Assembly (NCBI GenBank): GCA_951812305.1
Contig: CATOSB010000011.1
Location: forward strand, 496,001-560,000
DNA from: an uncultured Paracoccaceae bacterium
GTDB taxonomy: Bacteria > Pseudomonadota > Alphaproteobacteria > Rhodobacterales > Rhodobacteraceae
Direction of reading: 5' to 3'
Length of the DNA stretch: 64,000 nt
Shown here: in pieces, positions 54,405-63,299 of the stretch
How positions within the stretch are numbered: the first letter of the stretch is position 1
Layout: each line of letters opens with the position of its first letter
Program-made: the position numbers and the translations under genes
The notes under the pieces: model-generated
Databases searched by the model: none
The model's input: only the letters and a program-made list of their open reading frames with translations
What the model was told of the DNA's origin: nothing

Positions 54405-55447
54405 CGCTTATCCAGAACTCAGGTTGTTTAAGACCGCATCAAAGCAGTTTCTGCGCGAATTTGACGTGCTAACAGAAGGATCCAGAAACCGTCAGTACGT
54501 AAACGGCCATGAACGGCGAGTACGGCTCTACCTAGACCCGTTCTTTGGGAACACTCCTCTTCCGCAAATCAATGCCGGAATGGTCCAGGACTATCGTGTC
54601 CACCGGATGACCGATTTCGACAAAAAGCCAGCAAATAGTACACTCCATCAAGAAATTGTCGTTCTTAGACAGGTTCTCAAAGTGGCCGTGCGTCGAGGCT
54701 GGATCGATGCACTTCCCGATATGACGGTGCCCTATCGAGGTTCGACCAAAATCAGCCATCGGGCATGGTTTTCGCCTGACGAATACAGAAAGCTCTACAC
54801 TGCGACCCGTGCGCGTATTCGCACGGCGCGCAAAGGCAAGGATCTCGCTGCGGCTCAACGAGTACACGACAAGGTATTGTTTATGGCTAATACCGGCTTG
54901 CGGCCGGATGAGCTCTTTCGGTTGGAGTATCGAGATGTGGCTATCGTCGACGACGAGGCCACAGGCGATACGATCTTGGAAATCAGTGTCCGCGGAAAAC
55001 GCGGGGTCGGTTTTTGTAAAAGTATGCCGGGAGCTGTTCGGCCCTATCAGCGGATGGTTGATCGGAACAGTCCCAACGAAACTGACTTGCTCTTCCCCAT
55101 CGTGGATCATCGCACATTCAACAGCATTCTAGTCGAGCTCGACTTGAAATTTGATCGCGAAGGCAATCCGCGCACATGGTACAGCCTGAGACATAGCTAT
55201 ATCTCATTTCGGCTGCTCGAGGGCGCTGATATCTATCAGATAGCTAAGAATTGCCGCACCAGCGTGGAGATGATCGAGAAACACTATGCAGTACATCTGA
55301 AGAACAGCTTGGATGCCGCAGCGATTAACGTGGTGAAGTCAACACGACCAAATGCTGCCACCTAGTCTGGGCCAACGTATCCCCACATTTCTTTGAAGAA
55401 AGACTGGGTATTAATCCCTGCGTATTTTTCTATGGGTATTCTTAGTG

Positions 55448-55506
55448 TGCCAATTTGGCAGTTCCAGACCAGCCATGATGGCAGGCCTAGACGTGCCAAA
55501 TTGGCA
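55448..55506. repeat. Pair of palindromes TGCCAA-N-TTGGCA
   Basis: TGCCAATTTGGCA (55448-55460) and TGCCAAATTGGCA (55494-55506) are perfect 6-bp-arm palindromes with a one-base centre, 46 bp apart. They lie in the gap between the integrase and a convergent helix-turn-helix fragment. They look like operators for a dimeric regulator or binding sites for island replication or excision. Confidence 0.6.
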
Positions 55507-55508
55507 TG

Positions 55509-55695
55509 TCAGGATCGGCCAACCCGTCCGCCTTTGGGGACAGTCAGGTTCAGTTCGTAGAGATTCACTCTTCCCTGTCCGAGCTTCTTGATCGTTAAGA
55601 AATTCTCTTTCTCCAGTTCCTTGATGTAGCGCGCAACGCTTCGCAACCCAGAGCCCATATCTTTGGCCAACGTTTCCTGTCCGGGAAAGCTCCTG
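55509..55695 (-). pseudogene. Helix-turn-helix protein fragment (replication/regulator type)
   Basis: Reads SFPGQETLAKDMGSGLRSVARYIKELEKENFLTIKKLGQGRVNLYELNLTVPKGG to a stop at 55509. This is a winged helix-turn-helix of the HTH_36 type found in phage and plasmid replication or regulatory proteins. The N-terminal side is fused to an IS3 transposase fragment, so the gene was truncated by that element. About 60 residues remain. Confidence 0.6.
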
Positions 55696-56147
55696 GTCGT
55701 TTTAACATCGCCACGCGTAAGCCCCTTTATTCCCAAGGATTTCATGAGCCGCACAACAGTGCAGCGCGCAACCTTGACCCCCCTCATCAAGAAGGTCATG
55801 CCAGATTTTTACAGCCCCATAGCGTCGCCCGCTCTTCTTCCAGTAATGGCCAATTCTGCCAGAGAGAAACACATCGCGCTGCTTACGTTTGGACGCTTTC
55901 TCAGGATCCGCTTCTATCGCTTTGTGGCGGTAGTAGGTGGACGGCACGATCGGCAAAGCCTTGCAGATCGCCTCGACGCCGAGCGCTTCTCGATGCTCTT
56001 CAATGAACATGATCATTTCTTCCGTAGGCGGTCGAGGTCCGCCGCTGCGAAAAAAGCCGAGGCTTTTCGCAGAATATCATTGGCCTGGCGAAGTTCTTTT
56101 ACCTCGCGCTTCAGCTCCTTCAGTTCCGCACGGTCTGATTGGCTCAG
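55696..56147 (-). mobile_element. IS3-family element fragment
   Basis: On the minus strand, the frame from 56147 gives the end of OrfA ([26 protein letters not shown], a leucine-zipper region). A second frame starts as OrfB ([33 protein letters not shown]...RRYGAVKIWHDLLDEGG). A further frame change inside OrfB (CTVVRLMKSLGIKG) marks decay. The OrfB catalytic domain is missing. One side is cut by IS256, the other fused to the helix-turn-helix fragment. Confidence 0.8.
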
Positions 56148-57472
56148 GAGTTATTGTCAAATCTGGTGTTTGCGGGATCTTTCATGCGGCGGCGGTTTCG
56201 GTCTGGGTTTGCTTGATGCCGTCTTTGAAATTGACGCCTTGGATGACGTCGGCGAGATGATTGAAGCCGCGAAGTTTGCGCCAGTTTTGTTCGGCGCACT
56301 GCCCCAGTTTGAAGATCATGTGGAGCATGCCGTCGCGGGCCAGACAGCCCTTTGAGCGCTTGGTGCGATGACGGATCGTGGCAAAGGCGGATTCAATTGG
56401 ATTGGTCGTTCGGATGCTTTGCCAATGCATTGCGGGAAAATCGTAGAATGCCAGCAGTTCGGTTCGATCTTTCTGAAGCGAGGCGGTGGCTTTGGGGTAC
56501 TTGTCTTCAAACGTTTTCACGAAGAGATTGAACGCTTGTTCAGCTGACTTGCGCGTTTCAGCGCGCCAGATATCGTGCAGCATCGTTTTGGCTTTTGGCT
56601 GGGTGGACTTGGGAAAACAGTTGAGGACGTTGCCCGTCTTATGCACCCAGCAGCGTTGTTGAGGTGTGCCCGGATAGGTTTCTTCAAGAGCGGCCCAGAA
56701 TCCCAGAGCACCGTCTCCGATGGCCAATTTTGGAGTGTTGAGACCGCGTTCTCTGAGGCCGATTAGAACCTCCCTCCAGCTCTGTGTGCTTTCACGAGTG
56801 CCGTCCTCGATTGCCAGAAATTGTTTCTGACCACGGGTATTTACGCCGATCACGACCAGCGCGCACAACTTGTGATCCTCGCCGCGTAAGCCACTGTGAA
56901 TACCGTCGGCCCAGATGTAGACCCACTCGTCTTGGGACAGGTCTGCGGTGCGCCACGCCCTGTATTCAGCGGCCCATTCGGCCTTCAATCTGGCAACTGT
57001 TTTGGCCGAAAATCCGGTGGCATTAGCCCCGAGCAAACCCTTCAGCGCCGTTCCCATTTCGCCAGTGGAAATGCCTTTGAGGTAGAGCCAGGGGATCGCA
57101 GCCTGCAGCGTCTTGGTCTTGCGCACGTAGGGCGGTACGAGCGCGGAGCGGAAACTCACTGGCTTGCCGGTTTTCGAGCGTATCTTTGGAATCTCTACGG
57201 TCACAGGTCCAACACCCGTTTGGATTTCACGGGCGGGATGACTGCCATTACGTACCACCCCGGCGCGCCCGTCTGGTGTTTTGAGGTGAGCAAAGCGATC
57301 CATCAATTCCGCAAGCTCAGTTTGAACGGCGGCTTGGATCAGAGCCTGCGCGCCCGTGCGCAAAAGCTCAGTCAACGGATCAAGGCTGACCTCTCGACCG
57401 GCAAATTCAACGATGTTAGTCTCGTCCATGGTGGTGCGTCCTTCTTGGGTCGGATTGGGTTTTTGCAAAAAC
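56148..57472 (-). mobile_element. IS256-family element, copy 2, one end missing
   Basis: Nearly identical to copy 1 from its GAGTTAT end through the transposase start and leader. It breaks off at TTTTTGCAAAAAC and so lacks about 60 bp including the second inverted repeat. It joins directly to a different IS256 type at 57473. Confidence 0.92.
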
Positions 57473-57933
57473 TTCAGACGCGTGATGGTCGAAGACGACA
57501 GCCCCTCGGCATCCGGCCCAAGAAGTGCTGCCAGTGCTTCGCTGAAGTCGCCTGTCGAGATACCTTTCAGGTACAGCCAGGGGAGCAACTCTTCCACTGA
57601 CTTCGACTTGCGCAAATAGGGCGGCACCAGCGCCGAGCGGAACTTGATCTTGCTTCCATCTTCATTGCTGCCGCGGTCCCGAACGCGCGGCACCTGTACA
57701 GGAACCGTGCCGATCCCCGTCATCATCTCGCGCTCCGGCAAGAAACCGTGACGGACAAGGCGTTGGCGGCCTTCTTCGTCCAAAAGATGCGCGTACTCGG
57801 CGATGAATGCGGAAACTTCAGCTTGAACCGCCGTGCGCAGAAGCTCCTTCGCACCGGACTGGATCACTTCGGTCAGCGGATCAGGTGAAAATTCCGATGG
57901 AAGTTCGAATGGTACAATAGTAGATTTGGCCAT
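56182..57933 (-). CDS. Chimeric IS256 transposase ORF (583 aa)
   Basis: One open frame starts at 57933 with the N-terminal 153 residues of a second IS256 type (MAKSTIVPFELPSEFSPDPLTEVIQSG...LLPWLYLKGISTGDFSEALAALLG). It continues through the normally untranslated leader of IS256 copy 2 (FLQKPNPTQEGRTT) into the complete 415-residue transposase (internal start at 57429). The result is a tandem N-terminal-domain plus full-transposase protein. The internal start is identical to that of copy 1 and probably still used. One substitution (Asn for Asp in QAFNLFVKTF) separates it from copy 1. Confidence 0.9.
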   Translation of the reverse strand: MAKSTIVPFELPSEFSPDPLTEVIQSGAKELLRTAVQAEVSAFIAEYAHLLDEEGRQRLVRHGFLPEREMMTGIGTVPVQVPRVRDRGSNEDGSKIKFRSALVPPYLRKSKSVEELLPWLYLKGISTGDFSEALAALLGPDAEGLSSSTITRLKFLQKPNPTQEGRTTMDETNIVEFAGREVSLDPLTELLRTGAQALIQAAVQTELAELMDRFAHLKTPDGRAGVVRNGSHPAREIQTGVGPVTVEIPKIRSKTGKPVSFRSALVPPYVRKTKTLQAAIPWLYLKGISTGEMGTALKGLLGANATGFSAKTVARLKAEWAAEYRAWRTADLSQDEWVYIWADGIHSGLRGEDHKLCALVVIGVNTRGQKQFLAIEDGTRESTQSWREVLIGLRERGLNTPKLAIGDGALGFWAALEETYPGTPQQRCWVHKTGNVLNCFPKSTQPKAKTMLHDIWRAETRKSAEQAFNLFVKTFEDKYPKATASLQKDRTELLAFYDFPAMHWQSIRTTNPIESAFATIRHRTKRSKGCLARDGMLHMIFKLGQCAEQNWRKLRGFNHLADVIQGVNFKDGIKQTQTETAAA

Positions 57934-58028
57934 GGTGGCATATCCTTTCTCATTGAGATTGACGGCGCGATTGCACCGCCATGATATGCCGCCCGCTTCA
58001 GGCCATCACCAACTTTCGGGCATAACTC
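57473..58028 (-). mobile_element. Second-type IS256 element, 5' fragment
   Basis: Contains the outer end (CATAACTC at 58021-58028, matching the IS256 GAGTTAT end in reverse), the leader with the AAAGGATATGCCACC ribosome site, and the first 153 codons of the transposase. The rest has been replaced by IS256 copy 2. Confidence 0.85.
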
Positions 58029-58424
58029 TCTTGTTCCGCAGCAATTCATTGAGAGGTTTTGAGCCGACCAATGCTTATCTTTACCGTTATTACGGGTGGA
58101 ATGGTGCAGAAGGTGAGCGCCCACTTGATCCAAGTGGCAATCAAGGTGGTCTCGTTTTGGGTATGGAGTTCTGGTCGCCGCTACACGGTGCCGATGGGGG
58201 GCGTTTGCGTGTCACTACATTCAAGACAGCGAGAAACGACTTTGCATCACATCCGCGCTGGACGGGGCATAGCTTGATTGTAACTGATGATGGCCAGCCG
58301 CCAAACTATGACTATCGCGTCAGTGGGTTTGACAACGCAGACCCTTCGACATGGATTGCTCGCTTGCCGCGCTACCACTCAGTTCACCTTCGTGGCGGTG
58401 GGTTGGACTACAAGTTCGTAACCT
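58029..58424 (+). pseudogene. Gene fragment of unknown function between IS remnants
   Basis: About 130 codons are open in one frame (LRGFEPTNAYLYRYYGWNGAEGERPLDPSG...LRVTTFKTARNDF...STWIARLPRYHSVHLRGGGLDYKFVTY), truncated on the left by the IS256-type fragment and on the right by an IS982 end. Rich in Gly, Tyr, Arg and Trp with no known domain. It could be part of a phage or island structural protein. It may or may not be the same gene as the fragment at 61294-61909. Confidence 0.5.
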
Positions 58425-58493
58425 ACCCCGATTCTGGATAAGACGTTGGCGTCACCAGTGCACTACTCGACAGAATTTTTTCGTAGTTTTTTG
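58425..58493 (+). mobile_element. IS982 end fragment (copy F)
   Basis: 69 bp identical to the passenger-side end of IS982 (ACCCCGATTCTGGATAAG onward). The IS4 element has inserted in its TCGTAGTTTTTTG stretch. The continuation of IS982 does not appear after the IS4/IS66 block, so the remainder was deleted. Confidence 0.93.
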
Positions 58494-59683
58494 CTTACCA
58501 CCCTTCAATTTAGCCAGACATCCCAGAGCTTGGGGATTTTGGCATAACCTGCGAGGCATCGTCGGATAGCACGAAGGCCTGTCTTGAAGAGAGAGCATAA
58601 GGACCTTCGGGCTTTTCGAATCCCCTTTTTTCGCCGCGTATTGCGACGTGGTGCTCTTCGTTTGCTCCGGTTGAAACAGCCCAGTACATGGCGATTGCCA
58701 GCACCAAAATGAGGCGGGCCAATCGATCCGGCTTTTTGATCTGGCTTTGAGTAATTTCAAAGCCCCGGGTTTTGAAGTCGGAGAACATGGCTTCAATTCC
58801 CCAACGCATTCCATAATCGAGCACCTTGTACTCGGACGGTGCTGCATTCATGGCAATAATCCAAGGCTCTTTGTGCCCCTCTTCGTGAAGCACTCCAATG
58901 TTGCTAAAGACGCCCGTTCCGTAAAGCTCAGCGTTTACAAGCCCTTCGGGCATCAGTTGGGCAATTTCGCGCGTCATCATCTCGCCACCCTGATGTTGCA
59001 GTGTGATATTTCCCTTCATGCGCAGCCGGTAGTCCCATCCAGCCTCCTGGCACCATGCGACCAATCGGGCGGTTCCATAAAACCGATCTCCCGCCAGCAA
59101 CACACGCGCATCCGCCGGGAGCCATGGGCGGACTGCTTCCAAAAGCTCATGTTGCACGCGCCATCCAATCGGCCCTTTGGTCTGGCGTACACGCCAGGCG
59201 ACCGGGAGGGCCCGATCCCGCATCCGCACCGATAACATCAAAACCTCATGCCCTTCGTTGAGCTTGCTTTGATCAAGGGCCACCACAATCGTTTCTCCGG
59301 CCTCACACTGGCGGCGGAAAATTTCACCAACATAGGCCTGCATGATCTCATCAGTATCGATGTGAGGATTGCCCAGAACCCGCGAAATGTATTGATAGCG
59401 GTGGTCCACAGAGCCGATATCGCGGGGCAGAGCAGCCGCATTTTCCATCAGATTGACGCTGCGCGTGTTCAAAATCACGCTTGCTATGATGCACAATCCC
59501 TCCCGGCGCGACTTGTGATACCCGAGCAAGCGGTCCTGAAAATCCGCCTCAACCTTCGAATAAAGCTCTGAAAAACAAACATTTCCCAACAAACCAGCCT
59601 CCAATATCAGCAGTGGAGACTCCTTGAATCACACAGATCAGACAAACGTCAAATCAGATCCGGAAATTTTGAAGGGTGGTAAG
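58494..59683 (-). mobile_element. IS4-family element (complete, with target duplication)
   Basis: 1190 bp, inverted repeats CTTACCACCCTTCAA at both ends and the 9-bp duplication AGTTTTTTG (58485-58493 and 59684-59692). It is inserted in an IS982 fragment, so it is younger than that element. Confidence 0.95.
58510..59604 (-). CDS. IS4-family transposase
   Basis: 364 residues. DDE residues lie in VALDQSKL, LLAGDRFYG and the YREK signature Y-x2-R-x3-E-x6-K (YGMRWGIEAMFSDFK). Complete and probably active. Only one copy of this element is in the window. Confidence 0.94.
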   Translation of the reverse strand: MEAGLLGNVCFSELYSKVEADFQDRLLGYHKSRREGLCIIASVILNTRSVNLMENAAALPRDIGSVDHRYQYISRVLGNPHIDTDEIMQAYVGEIFRRQCEAGETIVVALDQSKLNEGHEVLMLSVRMRDRALPVAWRVRQTKGPIGWRVQHELLEAVRPWLPADARVLLAGDRFYGTARLVAWCQEAGWDYRLRMKGNITLQHQGGEMMTREIAQLMPEGLVNAELYGTGVFSNIGVLHEEGHKEPWIIAMNAAPSEYKVLDYGMRWGIEAMFSDFKTRGFEITQSQIKKPDRLARLILVLAIAMYWAVSTGANEEHHVAIRGEKRGFEKPEGPYALSSRQAFVLSDDASQVMPKSPSSGMSG

Positions 59684-59692
59684 AGTTTTTTG

Positions 59693-61293
59693 GTAACTCC
59701 CAAGCACCCCCCACGTTTGAGTGTTATTGTCAGTTTTATGGTGAGTCGAATTTGCCATTTTGCGCGTGTTTTTTTTCTTTCTTGTCTGAATTCTGTGGCG
59801 CCGGGTTGATTTCTCTGAATCAGTGGTGGGATGGATCAGGTTGCCGCCCTTGAACAACTTCTCGCCACGGCTCTGCGTCGGATCGCTGAGCTTGAAGCTG
59901 CGTTGGCGAGCATGGCGGAAGAGATCACGGACCTGCGCCGACAGTTGGCCAAGAACAGCAGCAATAGCAGCAAGCCCCCTTCAAGTGATGGCCTGAAGAA
60001 GCCAGCCCCGCGCAGCCTGCGTGGCAAATCCGGAAAGAAAAGTGGCGGCCAAGTTGGCCACCGGGGCGACACCCTGCGCCAGACGTCAACACCCGACTTT
60101 GTCGAACGGCATGAGGCGACGCATTGCAGCGCCTGTCAGAGCGCCCTGACGGCGGAGATGGTGAAAGGGATCGAGAAGCGTCAGGTGTTCGACTTGCCTG
60201 CGCCACGCCTGGAGGTCACCGAGCATCAGGCGGCGGTTTATTGTTGCGACCATTGTCGAGCCACGACGACGGCTGGCTTTCCCGATGGCGTGGCCGCGCA
60301 TGTGCAATATGGCACGCGCATGCGGGCAGTGGCGGTCTATTGCAATGTTCAGCAGCTGATACCCGAGGATCGGGTCTGCCAGCTTATGCGCGACCTGTTT
60401 GGGGCCACCAGCTTGTGCGCGGCCAGCGTGACCAACTGGACGCGCGGCGCGGCAAATAAGATGGGTGTCGTGGTTGAACACATTCTCGCCCGGCTTGCCG
60501 AAGGCGGCGTTCGGCATCTGGACGAGACCGGACTTCGTGTTGCCGGCAAGCTGCACTGGCTGCACACGATCTGCGATACCGCCTTCACCCATTACCGCAT
60601 CAGCGCCAAACGCGGTGCTGTTCCAACCTTCCTGACCGGCGGGACGATCATTCATGATCACTGGAAACCCTACTACGCCCATATGAGCGGAGTGGACGCC
60701 CACGCCCTCTGCGGGGCGCATCACTTGCGCGAACTCAAGGCCATCGAAGAGATCGAAAAAGAGCCTTGGGCGACGGAGATGAGCGCAGTGCTTCATAGCG
60801 CCAATCAGCTCAGATGCGCGGCTCAGGATCAAGGCGAGACCGAACTCCCGGAACTGGTTCGCCAGGGTATAGTCACCAGATACATGGCGATCCTCGCCAA
60901 GGGGCTCGCCTTCCACGAACGCCAGCCCCCGCTGGCCAAAAGCCCCGGCACCCGCGGCCGAAAAGCCAGGCGGCCAGGCCACAACCTGCTCCTCCGCCTG
61001 CGTGACTACCGCGATGACGTTTTGCGATTCATCGCCGACTTCGCGGTCCCATTCACAAACAATCAGGCCGAACAGGACCTGCGCATGATGAAGCTGCGCA
61101 TGAAAATCTCGGGCACCTTCCGCACCCTCGAGGGCGCGCGGGTCTTCGCCGACATCAGGTCCGTCATCTCGACGGCCAGAAAACACCGGTTCAACATCCT
61201 GGAAATCCTGACCCTGTCACCACCTCAGATCATCGCACGGCTCTGACGGAACAAAACCCCGCAACCCTATCGGACAGGGTGCTTGGGAGTTAC
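59693..61293 (+). mobile_element. IS66-family element, copy 7
   Basis: 1601 bp, both ends intact. It abuts the IS4 target duplication without any spacer. Flanks are GTTTTTTG and GTTCGTTG, only 6/8 alike, and the two sides come from different sequences. A deletion or recombination after insertion is therefore more likely than a mutated duplication. Confidence 0.96.
59831..61246 (+). CDS. IS66-family transposase
   Basis: 471 residues, identical in translation to copies 1 and 6 (Gln-365 form). Confidence 0.96.
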   Translation: MDQVAALEQLLATALRRIAELEAALASMAEEITDLRRQLAKNSSNSSKPPSSDGLKKPAPRSLRGKSGKKSGGQVGHRGDTLRQTSTPDFVERHEATHCSACQSALTAEMVKGIEKRQVFDLPAPRLEVTEHQAAVYCCDHCRATTTAGFPDGVAAHVQYGTRMRAVAVYCNVQQLIPEDRVCQLMRDLFGATSLCAASVTNWTRGAANKMGVVVEHILARLAEGGVRHLDETGLRVAGKLHWLHTICDTAFTHYRISAKRGAVPTFLTGGTIIHDHWKPYYAHMSGVDAHALCGAHHLRELKAIEEIEKEPWATEMSAVLHSANQLRCAAQDQGETELPELVRQGIVTRYMAILAKGLAFHERQPPLAKSPGTRGRKARRPGHNLLLRLRDYRDDVLRFIADFAVPFTNNQAEQDLRMMKLRMKISGTFRTLEGARVFADIRSVISTARKHRFNILEILTLSPPQIIARL

Positions 61294-61909
61294 GTTCGTT
61301 GGCTCTAACAGCCGTATCGGCATCGGCACCGATAATCCAACTTCAAACCTACACATTACATCAGGGATTAGCCCGACGTTACGCTTGGAGCAAAACGCGA
61401 CGAGCGGATTTACGCCTCAGACTTGGGATGTCGCCGGGGACGACGCTCACTTTTTTGTTCGTGACGTGACAAACAGTGCCAACCAACCCTTCAAGATTGC
61501 GCCCAATGCACCAACCAACACAGTGGTTTTGTCCGCGAACGGCAATGTCGGGTTGGGAATTCAAGCCCCCAACGCCGCACTTGAGGTCGCCGGGGACGTC
61601 ATGGCATCGGGGTCTTTCATCTCGAATGGGACCACTCTGAGTGTTCCTGACTTTGTCTTCAGTCCCGACTACCAATTGCTGCCAATCGCAGAGTTGGCGT
61701 CATTTGTTGCAGATCACAGGCATCTTCCAGATGTTCCATCCGGTAGGGAAATTCACGCAAACGGCTTGGATGTCACAAAAATGCAGATAGTGTTGCTGGA
61801 GAAAGTCGAGGAACTCACGCTCTATACAATTCAGCAGCAGCAGACGATAGACCAGCTACGCTCCGAGATGGCCGAAATGTCGGCAGTGTTGGAAGCGTTT
61901 CCGAACTAG
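61294..61909 (+). pseudogene. Tail-fibre/adhesin-like protein, C-terminal fragment
   Basis: About 204 codons. RIGIGTDNPTSNLHI and NGNVGLGIQAPNAALEVAGDVMASGSFISNG are the repeats typical of phage tail-fibre and surface proteins. The end PDYQLLPIAELASFVADHRHLPDVPSGREIHANGLDVTKMQIVLLEKVEELTLYTIQQQQTIDQL is a conserved C-terminal trimerisation or chaperone-like region with a coiled coil. The N-terminus has been removed at the IS66 border. It may be part of the island inserted at tRNA-Leu. Confidence 0.8.
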
Positions 61910-62050
61910 TACGGTTCGCTGCCATATGTGGCCGTGACCGAATGTTGCGGGTCATCCCCTACTTCCAAGAACGGAACGCCAGCGGCTTCAAAGGCTTTCC
62001 AAACTTGTCGTGGTGTTCTTCTGAGAGAGCGACCTGATAGTTGGCATCAG
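61906..62050 (-). pseudogene. 3' end of an unidentified gene
   Basis: On the minus strand a frame ends QVWKAFEAAGVPFLEVGDDPQHSVTATYGSEPY with a stop overlapping the end of the convergent fibre-like fragment. The upstream part is lost towards the IS630 element at 62127. Too short to name. Confidence 0.35.
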
Positions 62051-62126
62051 GACGCCCAACTCACCAACCGTACAACCTGCTGCGTTCAGACAAATAGATC
62101 GCACCGTCAAATCCTGAGATCTAATA

Positions 62127-63291
62127 CCAAGGGTGCTTCAAAATGACTCAGCTATGGATTTTGGGTACCGCCTGAGGTGCTGAGGTGATTCAAGATTGGC
62201 AAAGGAGACCACCGATGCCAGCCAGGATACCGATGCGAGCCGATTTTACCGCCAATGATCTGCGCAAGCTTGCCGCAGAGAGTTCTGATGCCCGGCAGAG
62301 CCGACGGCTTTTGTCGCTTGCCGCTATCGCCGATGGCATGTCGCGTGGGGCTGCGGCCCGCATTGGCGGGATGGACCGGCAAACGCTCAGGGACTGGGTG
62401 CTCCGTTTCAACGCTGATGGTCCAGCGGGGCTGCTGGATCGGCAGCGAGGAGGCTCGCGATCCCGCCTTGACAATGCGCAACTGGATGAACTGGCGGCTC
62501 TTGTCGAGACCGGTCCTGATCCTGAAAAGGACGGTGTCGTCCGCTGGCGGCGGGTCGATTTGAAGAATGTGATCAAGGCGCGTTTTGGCGTCGACTATCA
62601 CGAGCGCCATGTGGGGCAGATTCTGCACAATCTGGGCTTTTCCCACATCAGCGCACGCCCTCAGCACCCGGGGCAGGACGTGCAGGTCATTGAGGATTTC
62701 AAAAAAACTTCGGCGACAATCTGAAGGAGACGCTTCAGGGGGTGCCGCCGGACAAACCCGTCGAAATCTGGTTCCAGGACGAGATGCGTCTCGGTCAGAA
62801 GAACACCCGCGTCCGCCAGTGGGCACGCAAGGGCACACGGCCCCGCCAGCCCGCCGATCAGCGTTACCAAAATGCGTATCTTTTTGGCGCCATCTGCCCC
62901 GAACGCGGCACCGGCGCGGCGATCATGATGCCAGCAGCCGACACCTATGCGATGCAGCGCCACCTGGAAGAAATCAGCAAAATTGTCTCCGATGGCGCCC
63001 ACGCCGTCATCCTCATGGACCAAGCCGGCTGGCACACGACATCCGCTCTGGAAATCCCGCAAAACCTGTCGCTCATGTTTCTGCCGCCCAAATCACCAGA
63101 GCTGAATCCAACCGAAAACATTTGGCAATATCTCCGCCAGACATGGCTCGCAAACCGGACGTTCGACACATATGACGCGATTCTCGACGCGGGGTGCGAG
63201 GCCTGGAACAACCTCATCGCAAGACCGCAAACCATCACATCCATCGCAAGCCGCAACTGGGCGAAAGTCGGTCAGATTGAATAACCCTTGG
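62127..63291 (+). mobile_element. IS630-family element, type 2, copy b
   Basis: 1165 bp, same ends as copy a in opposite orientation, flanked by TA (62125-62126 and 63292-63293). Left neighbour is a gene scrap, right neighbour the 3' end of the polysaccharide-export gene, whose stop is intact 7 bp away. Confidence 0.93.
62215..63284 (+). CDS. IS630-family transposase in two frames (probable -1 frameshift)
   Basis: First frame 62215-62724, second frame up to 63284. The A7 run at 62701-62707 is the probable slip site. Both translated halves are identical to those of copy a at 33389-34458. Confidence 0.87.
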
Positions 63292-63299
63292 TATAACAC

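Larger units (their letters stand above)
52904..54424 (+). mobile_element. IS982-family element with passenger gene, copy C (complete)
   Basis: 1521 bp, ends as in copy A, with 6-bp target duplication TGTTTA (52898-52903 and 54425-54430). Together with copy A this fixes the element's limits and proves that the passenger gene lies inside it. Confidence 0.97.
52684..55365 (+). pseudogene. int: Tyrosine-type integrase, split by IS982 copy C
   Basis: ATG 52684 (MAEQKHSILGGKVHVYKR) to 52903, then IS982, then 54431-55365. Removing the element and one 6-bp duplication TGTTTA restores an uninterrupted 384-residue phage-type integrase. Its catalytic residues are visible: Arg in NTGLRPDELFRLEYRD, the HSYISFRLLEGA region (H-x-x-R-like) and Y in IEKHYAVH. 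It would recombine an island with the tRNA-Leu gene just upstream. The C-terminal piece contains the full catalytic domain but lacks the arm-binding N-terminus, so integration is probably abolished and the island is locked in place. Confidence 0.92.

Noticed and set aside
59685-61301. GTTTTTTG / GTTCGTTG as a mutated target duplication of IS66 copy 7
   Set aside because: Only 6 of 8 bases match, the left one is part of the IS4 duplication, and the two flanks come from different sequences.
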